A stretch of 64,000 nucleotides of DNA, from contig CM119271.1 of assembly GCA_051294375.1 (NCBI GenBank), forward strand, positions 1-64,000, written 5' to 3'. This DNA comes from Paraspadella gotoi. Its lineage: Eukaryota > Chaetognatha. Within the stretch, counting starts at the first letter, position 1; each line of letters starts with the position of its first letter. A model generated the notes under the pieces. The model was not told where the DNA came from. It saw only the letters and a list, made by a program, of their open reading frames with translations, and ran no database searches. Made by a program: the position numbers and the translations under genes. Shown one piece after another: positions 55,800 to 64,000 of this stretch.

Positions 55800-57910
55800 C
55801 TGGAAAAAAAAAAAATTCTCGTCCATCGTTTCTTCTCTCTCTTCTCTCTTTATCCTCCGTCAAGAGTGACACAGCAGTGACAAAGCATGTCACGTCGTCT
55901 TTGTCACGTCCGTCCTTTTGTGTTATATTTTAATGGGCGAAGCAATTTCGTTTAGTCATTGATTGGATTTTCAATTCAGCGAAAGGGGCAGAAAAAGAGA
56001 AAAAAGGCATAGGTTTATCTTACCGCGCGAAGGTAAACACAGCCTTTGTTATGTTTATGACATAAATTAGTATGGTAGCAAATAGTGGACTAGTGTTAAT
56101 AAAGTCGCGAGAGTAAAAGCGTGTTATTATTCTTTTAACCACTTTGGAGACATGGACCTAAAGTACAAGTTAGGAATTTCCTCCTCGTTATAACTGGGAA
56201 AAAATGTCTCCATCAATTCATGTTTCACATTTTCGAGGTGATCGCTCTTTGGCCTTTCGTCTTCTCTGTCCGTCTTTCTCTCTTATTTACTTCTCCTTCT
56301 TCTTTCACCCATAGTCCCATCCCTCCATTCTCTCTCCCCCAGTTCAATATTTATCCTGTTGCCTTCTGAGTATTCTTTTCTCCCCATTTTTCCTTCCTCC
56401 TCCACCTTCTCTCCCACATTTCTCCGTTATCAACTTTTCCCCCCCTCTCACTCTGCCCCCACCCCATTTTCCCTCATTCCTTCTCCCCACTTTTTCTAAC
56501 AACCCTCATCGTTATCCCACCTCTTCCTCCTTCTTCCACTCCCTTTCGTCCCTCCTCTCTCCTCCTTTCCTCCCCCTCTCACCTTTCCTCTCACCCTCCT
56601 CTCTCCCTTCCCCCCCAATTTTCTTTTCCTCCCCCCATCCCCCCCTCAGCTCAGAAATTGCGCGCGATTATTTCACTTAATTGATGTGATTCAATTAATT
56701 TTCACGCTCATACTTTGATTCCGATTTTTTTTTCACTCGTCGTCGCGTAAATCCGTTCTCTTTGATTAAACCATAGTGAACGATCTCGTTCGTCGTGACG
56801 TTTTTGCTGATCCTGTTGACGGTTCGTTTCGCATTTACACTGTTTCGGTTCGGTTCGTTCGTCCGATTTTCTGTTCGCTGTGAATAATTTCCGTCTTGCT
56901 TGATGATTCCTTTCACCTTTTTTACGTATATGCTACATTAATATCTTTCCTATTCGTAGTCGTTAACCAACAAAACATTTCCTCTCACGTTGACCCCTTT
57001 AAGTTCATAATCGATAATCTCTAGAAAACCCATCACGCTTCCCCATTCACATTTCACTTTTCTTCCATTTTCACAAATTCCTCCTTCACGACATTTCGTG
57101 TTTCTCCTTTGTCCCAACATTTTGTGATCAATTTGTGATTCACCATCGACTTTTCACGTTCGTCGTCGATGATTTTCGTCTCCTCGATCTTGTCACTCCG
57201 TCTCTATTCGCACCCTCTCACCACCCTCTCACACCCTCTCACACCACTATCACATCCTCTCACCCTCTCACCCATCCCCTATTTCTATTCATCCTTCCCT
57301 TTCTGCCCACGCCCTGTCCATCATTCAATTTCCGTTTCTCCTCTCCTCACTCCTCCTCCTCCCCTCCTTCTTCCTCCTCATTCGAAAAGCCCTACATCTC
57401 CAAATTCCTGAACTCTTCTTTGACTCGAATGTCTTTCCTTCGTTTTTTGTTCTTTTTCTCTGTTCCTCTTATCTCCATGTTCTCTGTTTGTTTCTTCATT
57501 TTTTTTGTTCGTGTTCCTCTCTAGTTATTCGTTATTCGGTTGGTCTCCCTTCTTTCTTATTTTTTCGATCTTTTAATTTTCCTCGCCTCTTTCCCTCCTA
57601 AGTACTGGATGAAGAATTATTACAAAAGACAATTCCATTAAAAAGCCAGAATTAAATCCCGGAGATCCGAAATTGGCAAAGATAATGGAACATATTTAGT
57701 CTTTGGTCCTCACGAAACCGGCACACGTCGGCACCACGGCCCCGGCACAGTGATACACTTCTTTCGTCTTGCGGAAACTCGGATATTTCCACCGTCCACT
57801 GTGCATATCGATTCCCTCGCGACTTTCCCTTTATTCATAATGTACAAGAATTACCGACCGCCACCACACTTTCATCAACGTAACCGCCTCTCCTCTTCTC
57901 TCTCTCTCGC

Positions 57911-57978
<68 letters not shown>

Positions 57979-58280
57979 CAATGCAAATCGTAAATCCGAA
58001 ACCCGACTCTTGTTCTTCCTCTCTCTGCTCTCTTTTCTTTTCCTCTCTATCTCAATCTGTTTCGCCTCTCCCTTTCTGACTCCTTCTCTCCCATTTTTCA
58101 ACGCTCTCCTGCCAGTCCACACCCTTCTCCACCATCCCGATCTCCGCCACTATCACTCCCTCCCTCCCACCCTCTCCTCTTCCTCTCCTTCCCAACCCTT
58201 CATTTCTTTCCAATCGGTGCCATGCGTGATTCCTTTGTCAGTTGCAGAATGCGATTTCTTCACAGCCGCAATGCTGTATC
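55800..58280. other. Pyrimidine-rich (plus strand) region without recognised gene
   Basis: The plus strand is heavily C/T biased, most at 56220-56650 and 57135-57600 (with a CACCCTCTCA minisatellite at 57212-57275) and at 57895-58240. The 129-codon frame 57135-57524 is rich in S, P, F and L as this composition forces. 56695-56916 is less biased (minus frame with EPNRNSVNAKRTVNRI). No splice-supported gene found. Confidence 0.5.
57895..57977. repeat. (CT)n microsatellite
   Basis: Almost pure CT run of about 80 bases. Confidence 0.95.
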
Positions 58281-58286
58281 TTTAAA

Positions 58287-59135
58287 AGACCGACGACGAC
58301 GACGACGACGACACGACGGAGCATCACGGTCTTTAACAGAGTTCGCGTTGTTTGTAAACCCTTTATGTGTTTCGACTCGGCGACCCTAGGGCCGACGACG
58401 ACGACGAAATGAAGGACGACGAGACCGACGACATGGAGATCAGGAGAAGAGAAGGAGGAGAAGACACACCGAGCGTCTTCCTTTTGTGAATCCCTTTTCT
58501 CACGACCACGTTAACCCTCCTCTTCCTCACCATTTTGGTTACACGACGAAGAATCGACGACGATGACGACGAAACACGACCGTAGAAGACGATGACCAAA
58601 GACCGACCGAAAACGATCGACGACGAAGACGACGACGTAGAAGAGCGATGACAAAAGACGATCAAAACGTGACGACAAGACGACGACGTAAAGCGATGAC
58701 AAAGAACACGGAAAACGATGACACAAGACGATGGACGACGAAGACGCACGACGTAGAAGACGATGACAAAAGACGACGAATAACGATGGACGACGGAAGA
58801 CGACGACGTAGAAGACGATGACAAAGACGACGAAAACGATTTGACGACGAAGACGACGACCGTTAGAAGACGACGACGTAAGAAGACGATGACAAAGACG
58901 ACGAAAACGATGACGACGAAAGACGACGACGTAGAAGACGATGACGTAGAAGACGATGACAATAAAGACGACGAAAACGCATGGACGACGAAGACGACGA
59001 CGTAGCAAGACGATGACAAAGACGACGAAAACGATGACGACGAAGACGACGACGTAGAAGACGACGACGTAAGAAGACGATGACAAAACGACGAAAAACG
59101 ATTGACGACGAAAAGACGATGACGACGAAGTTTGA
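58287..59135. repeat. GAC-rich minisatellite of about 48-51 bp unit
   Basis: Tandem units around GACGACGACGTAGAAGACGA, TGACAAAGACGACGAAAACG, ATGACGACGAA. One plus-strand frame reads D, E, K and V only (DDDVEDDDKDDENDDDE), the opposite strand gives S/V/F runs. Indels break all frames between units. 58395-58500 holds a diverged edge. Confidence 0.85.
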
Positions 59136-59384
59136 AAAAAGACGGAAAGACGAAACTTAGACTAATAAGATAAAATTACCTTGCCAATAAAACATTCGTT
59201 TCGATGAAATTAAATGGAATCATTCTATACTCTTGAAAACTTGTTGGCGTCCACATTAATAAGGTTAACTCAGTTATACAGGGGGACCACTGCACTGGGG
59301 ACACTAATTCCTAGTGTCCTGGTTTAGATTATTTAAATTAATCTTTGCATACATTACGGAGTTGTATTGTTATTTTATAAATTT

Positions 59385-60755
59385 CGGTGACCGAGAACGA
59401 AAGTGACGGAGGACGAAAGGTAAGGAAGAAAGGAGGAAGAAAGGGAGGAAAAAAAGGAGGAAGAAAGGGAGGAATAAAGGAAGGAAAGAAAAGAAGAAGA
59501 AAGCGGAGGAAGAAATGGGAGAAAGAAAAGGGGTAGGAATAAAAGGAGGAAGAAAGCAGAGGAAGAAAGGGAAGAAGAAAGGAGGAAGAAAGGGAGAAGA
59601 AAGGAGGAAGAAAGGGAGGAAGAAAGTGAGAAGAAAGGGAGGAAGAAAGGGAGGAAAGAAGGAGAGGAAGAAAGGGAGGAAGGAAAGTGAGGGAAGAAAG
59701 TGGAGGAAGAAAGGAAGGGAAGAAAGGGAGGAAGAAAGCTGAGGAAGAAAGGGAGAAGAAAGGAAGGAAGAAAGGGGAGAAGGGAAAGTGAGGAAGAAAG
59801 GGGAGGGAAGAAAGGGAAGAAGAAAGTGAGGAAGAAAGGAGAGGAAGAAAGTGAGGAAGAAAGGTGAGGAAGGAAAGTGAGGGAAAAAAGGAGAAGAAAG
59901 GAAGGAGAAAGGAGGAGAAAGTGAGGAAGAAATGGGAGCGAAGAAAGACGGTAAGAAAGGAGGAGAAAGTGAGAAGAAAGGGAGGAAGAAAGGGAAGAGA
60001 AAGTGAGGGAAGAAAGGGAGGAAGAAAAGTGAGGAAGAAAGGGAGGAAGAAAGTGAGGAGAAAGGAGGAAGGAAAGGAAGGAAGAAAGTAGAAGGAAAGT
60101 TGAGGAAGGAAAGGGGAGGAGAAAGGAAGGAAGAAAGGGAGGAGAAAGTGAGGAAGAAAGGGAGAAGAAAGCGGAAGAAGAAAAGTGAGGAAGAAAGGGA
60201 GGAAGGAAAGTGAGGAGAAAGGGAGGAAGAAAGCAATGAGGAAGAAAGGAGGAAGAAAGTGTAGGAAGAAAGGAGCGAAAAGAAAGGAAGGAAGAAAGGG
60301 AGGAAGAAAGTGCACGGGTGGAAGAAAGGCGAGGAAGAAAGTGAGGAAGAATAGGGAGGAAGAAAAGGGAGGAAGAAAGGGAGAAAAAAGGGAAGAGAAA
60401 GGGATGAAGAAAGGGAGAAGAAAGGGTCAGAAGAAAGGCGAGGGAAGAAAAGGAGGAAGAAAAGGGAGAAAGAAAGAGGAAAAAGGGTAGAAAGAAAGGG
60501 AAGGAAGAAAGGGAGGGAGAAAGGGAGGAAGAAAGGAAGAAAAGAAAGGGAGCGAAAGAAAGGGAGAAAGAAAGGGAGAAAGAAAGGAGGAAGAAAAGGG
60601 AGGAAGAAAGGGAAGGAAGAAAGGAGGAAGAAAAGGAGGAAGAAAGGAAGGAAGAAATGAGTCAGGAAGAAAGGGAGGAAGAAATGGCAGGAAGAAAGTA
60701 GGAAGAAAGTGAGAAGAAGGAGGAAAGAAAGGGAGGATGAAATCAGAAAAGAAAG
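59385..60755. repeat. Polypurine (GAGGAAGAAAGG)n tract, about 1.4 kb
   Basis: Nearly every base on the plus strand is A or G, in units of about 12 bp (GAGGAAGAAAGG, GAGGAAGAAAGT). The 325-codon and other frames on both strands are forced by this composition (minus: LPFFLPSFLP; plus: RKEGRKKE) and are not genes. Confidence 0.95.
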
Positions 60756-60909
60756 TCAAAGCGACGCCTCCGTTAATAATCTCGAATCCTATTTCATTAA
60801 CGACAAGACAGACCACCGACCCTCTCGTTCCCAACGTCCAATCAACCACCGATTCGGCCAAATTAAATTAATGGAATTAAAATAACGTTTTTCATCGATG
60901 CCGTTTGGT

Positions 60910-60915
60910 CTCTCT

Positions 60916-60957
<42 letters not shown>

Positions 60958-60990
60958 CTCTCCTCTACTCTCTCTCTCTCTTTCTCGCGC
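60910..60990. repeat. (CT)n microsatellite
   Basis: Interrupted CT run; the matching minus frames rich in R and E are shadows. Confidence 0.95.
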
Positions 60991-60999
60991 AACGAATAC

Positions 61000-62186
61000 A
61001 ATCGAACCCCAACTCGCCTTCATTAAAACTGTAAAGTTGCGACCGTCTCTTTCGATAAGAAGAAATTTACGGGGTTTTTGAGATGAGGAGAGAGAGAGAG
61101 AAGGGCGGTGTGGAAGAGTGTTGGGACGGGGATGGAGACAGACGCGAAGATCGCGAAAAAAATGGGGGCATGGACTTTGCCAGTAGAGATATCGGAATTG
61201 GGAAAATTTTTTTTTTTTTTTTTTTTTCCCATTTTGGTAAGAATTTTTCTCCCTTCGATTTTTAAAAAAAAACATTTGGTTTTTTTTCCGCGAAAAAAAT
61301 ATCGAAGTTTCGATTGGATCTTGGTAAAAGGACAATATGCTCTACATAGCAGATTCATATTTATTCCATACAGCGGAATTTTGCCTAAAAGTTTTCTTAG
61401 CGTGGATTCAAGAATCTTCAAAAAGGCGTGAGTGGTGGGTTTTTTGGGGGTAAGTGACCAGGGAACCGACGTCTCAGGGCTTCGATGCAGATTCGACGAT
61501 TTTATCACTTTCCTCCAAAACTGACGCATAACGCTTGGAAATGAGGCCCAACGCGCTCTCTCTACTCTCTCTCTCCTCTCTGTTCTCGCGACTGGAAATC
61601 TTACGCGCGTGACTTTTACCGCCTTTCGACCGCAGAATGCCGAGGAATACATCGGCCGTCGCGCCGGCCGTTCGTTGCGAGTCCGGCGCCGCAAAGCCGG
61701 CCACCGCGGGGGCGTAACAGTTCTCAAACGAGGAGATTTTACGGCCGAAAATATCGATGAATGCAAACGGTAGTGACTTAGAATACTAATAGAATTATTA
61801 TTTCTTATTCGCATATTTGTAAATTTCGTTCGTTTAAAAATCCCCCTAAAGTGGCAGAGTGTAGTACAAACGAATTTCAGATTGAGAATGCAATTAATCT
61901 CTAATAAAATAAAAATAATTAAAATAATAAATAATAAAATAACAATAACAATGGAAATGCTAAGTCTAAGAGAGACAATGGGTAAACGATTGAGGGACGA
62001 AACTATGGACCAAAGCTTACAGAGTCGCGAAATCAGTATCAATTTTTATGTCGTGGCGAGAACGAAGGAGAAATAATTAGGTGCGTGTTGTTTGTTGTTT
62101 TTTTTTTTTTTTCTTCCACAAGATTCTGTTTTTAGAGTTTCAAGTTCAGAATAAGCTTTAAGCTCTACTTTTACCAACTTTTGAAT
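61000..62186 (-). CDS. CpG-rich segment with uncertain minus-strand coding frames
   Basis: 61460-61745 is the most CpG-rich sequence in the window (GCGCCGGCCGTTCGTTGCGA). Two overlapping minus-strand frames cross it: 61023-62042 (339 codons, running through poly-K and a CT tract) and 61474-61704 (76 codons, MAGFAAPDSQRTAGATADV, later LISKRYASVLEESDKIVE). The shorter has the more natural composition and starts in the CpG-rich part, so a first exon is possible. No family, promoter element or splice donor could be fixed. The rest is AT-rich with no gene. Confidence 0.22.
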
Positions 62187-62288
62187 AAACAAGTTTGAGC
62201 AAACAAGTCTGGTAATTTCCAGCTAATTGAGATTGATAATCACATGGATTATAGATGTCGGGATACTGCTGTTAAGCATTTCCGACGA
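62187..62288 (+). mobile_element. DINE-like minimal derivative, about 100 bp
   Basis: 5' AAACAAGTTTGAGCAAACAA then GTCTGGTAATTTCC, joined directly to ATGGATTATAGATGTCGGGA, TACTGCTGTTAAGC, ATTTCCGACGAAA. Both family ends are present with almost all the interior deleted. Confidence 0.6.
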
Positions 62289-62289
62289 A

Positions 62290-64000
62290 AATTTCAACAA
62301 AACAAACTTGTTACATTCAACCGCTTACGTTTTCCAAATAACCTTAACGCAGTTTCGATTTTTTGTTATTTTTTCTTACTTTTTTTTTATTTTTCTATTC
62401 ATTCTACAAAGATGAAGTTTTTGTCTTGATGATCTTGGCCGCGCGTTTTTGGTCGAGCGAGGAAACTGGATAATCTGGTAAAATCGTGTGATGTAGTCTG
62501 AGAGTTCACAATTGGCTAAAATTGCGACGATTGAAATTTTTTTCGATCAGGACGTCAAAAACAACTTGGTCATCGCCACCGATGACAATGACAAAAAGAC
62601 CGCTGAAGTCGCCGCTGATGACATCGATGATGAAACTGCCGATGACGATGATGACTCGGCTTCCGGCGACGCCAAGAACAAGACACTTCGTGCCGCCGTT
62701 CGAGCGGCCGTCGTTGGAAAATACCCAATCCGCCCACGACGACAGAGGACCCGGAGAATGCCGTAAGACCTGGAGACCTTGCAAAGTCATGAGCAGTGCT
62801 GCAAGCCTTTGAAGTGCAACTTGAGAGTCATGGGTGGAATTTGCTTTCATTTTTGCCTAGACCAATGGAAATGCTGCATCAGTTCCCTTTAACTAAAAAT
62901 GATTCAAGAACTATGAATTAATTTTCGAAAGAATTTAACACAAGCTTCATTTTACATTTGCATGTAGAAATGTTAGAAATCTTAAACACAGAATGTCGAC
63001 AAGAATTTTTCCTTCTAGCGATCCAAAAGATTACACTGTACGCGAAGCCGTAGAGCTGTCCTTTTTCAGGAATCAGAATAATCTCTATATTTTTGCGTCC
63101 AAGAGCTGATATTTTAACCATTAAAATAGTTCTCAACGCCGTGCTACTTGCCGCATTGGGTTTAAAATTTATATCGGATCAATTCTAAACCACCTTAAAA
63201 ATAGGCCCAATAGATTTGTTTTTTAAAGTTGCATTAACTTGGTCAATTTATGATCGTAACCGTTTCTAAAATTTAACATATACATACATCAAAAGGTTTG
63301 CTGGAGATGTTGTCCAGAAGTCTGCAATAAAATTTGAACAGTTTTATTACCATTACCTAAGAGAAATATTTTAGATGTGTCTATTTTTCTAATCACGCCA
63401 TAACTATTGATATTAGTGAATATTATGCTTTTTACATTACAGTCTTAGATGGCGCCCTTCACATAGCCTCTACAACATATATGAGTTTTGGTCATCTCGA
63501 AAAAAATTTTTGTTCACAGGTCAAAATTTAATAACAAAATTCAATTGTCATTATACCTAAAATAATGCAGAGAACTGGATTGATTTTTAACCATAAAATA
63601 GCCAAAGCATACTTTATCTGCTGGTGGTCTCAAAAATTTAAATTAAAATAAGCATAATCTCATTTGCATATTTAAAGATTTTTCTACTTTACTAAATTTC
63701 TCCTACTAGGTAAGTATTTTTTTATTGTTTTAAGTGTTAACAATTACATAGATATAAGCTCTTAACCTAAGCTTATTTTGGAGAATTTTAATTCTATTTT
63801 TCAAATTGATATTATTTAAGATATTACTTTTAAAAAGATATTTATTAATACTTTATCAAATTTCAAATTTTTTTATTATTATAAAAAGAGTTAAGGCAAG
63901 ATTCTAAATATAATAATTATATTTTGTAAATTAGATTCAACCAAGGCCGAGATATGGTCATTTTGAAATTGTCAAAAAGTGAAAAAAATACCCCTTTTCA
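62290..64000. repeat. Duplicated block, copy 2 of 50330-51990
   Basis: Colinear with 50330-51990 and cut by the window end. Apart from the segment at 62551-62812 it is AT-rich and gene-free. Confidence 0.9.
62551..62766 (+). CDS. Possible coding segment (copy 2)
   Basis: Follows TTTTTTTCGATCAG (acceptor-like AG at 62549-62550). The plus frame reads DVKNNLVIATDDNDKKTAEV, then AADDIDDETADDDDDSASG and KNKTLRAAVRAAVVG before leaving the copy-1 frame through a one-base indel near 62720. The 5' part is in better frame here, the 3' part is better in copy 1. Highly acidic, no family recognised. Confidence 0.3.
   Translation, partial: DVKNNLVIATDDNDKKTAEVAADDIDDETADDDDDSASGDAKNKTLRAAVRAAVVGKYPIRPRRQRTRRMP

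Noticed and set aside
57135-57524. 129-codon plus-strand frame
   Set aside because: Pyrimidine-rich DNA with a CACCCTCTCA minisatellite forces S, P, L and F; no homology or splice context seen.
59338-60315. 325-codon minus-strand frame rich in F, L, P and S
   Set aside because: It lies in the polypurine tract. Composition of the repeat forces long open frames on both strands.

Overview
This is eukaryotic, AT-rich, repeat-dominated DNA, most likely from an invertebrate animal. The clues are degenerate TTAGGG/CCCTAA telomere-type repeats, Penelope-like retroelement remains with a GIY-YIG domain, a tRNA-derived SINE, hAT transposons with 8-bp target duplications, and a Helentron/DINE-like family with a central (RGAC)n microsatellite. 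The species cannot be named from the sequence. No intact host protein gene, rRNA or functional tRNA can be supported. Most open frames are shadows of satellites or low-complexity DNA. Pairs of duplicated blocks differ mainly by single-base indels, which suggests long-read error or uncollapsed haplotypes, and many gaps are exactly 25 N. Frameshifts in coding remnants should be read with that in mind.

Layout: 1-2246 is one large imperfect palindrome of degenerate telomeric repeats. 3145-3999 is a DINE/HINE-like element. 4110-6480 and 9133-12480 are two versions of one composite satellite, made of a 22-bp array, an 11-bp-phased GTAC block, a C-rich core and a 66-67-bp array. One version is built on the word GGGTAC and the other on GCGTAC. 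14914-15823 is a second DINE-like element, followed by a hAT element (15932-17900) with another hAT-type element (16240-16876) nested inside it. 18212-30960 holds scrambled, duplicated Penelope-like element remains. Into these is set a strangely inflated, homopolymer-filled copy of 17.0-18.2 kb. 31815-35250 holds SINE copies, a patch of interstitial TTAGGG and a tandem duplication.

35250-50100 is a mosaic of two near-copies (about 39.7-44.6 kb and 45.1-50.1 kb). Each carries a DINE-like element, 22-bp GATGCGATGAT tandem repeats and pieces of a second GIY-YIG retroelement. 50330-52000 recurs at 62290-64000 and carries a short GC-richer segment that may be an exon. 53-62 kb has fewer interspersed repeats but extreme strand asymmetry: pyrimidine-rich up to about 58.28 kb, then an acidic-codon minisatellite and a 1.4-kb polypurine tract.

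The most unusual structures are two. One is the composite satellite, whose helically phased GNGTAC words change together across separate sub-repeats. The other is the DINE-like family, whose 3' terminal hairpin keeps its fold and flanking TTATAGAG context while the stem sequence changes with compensating bases.
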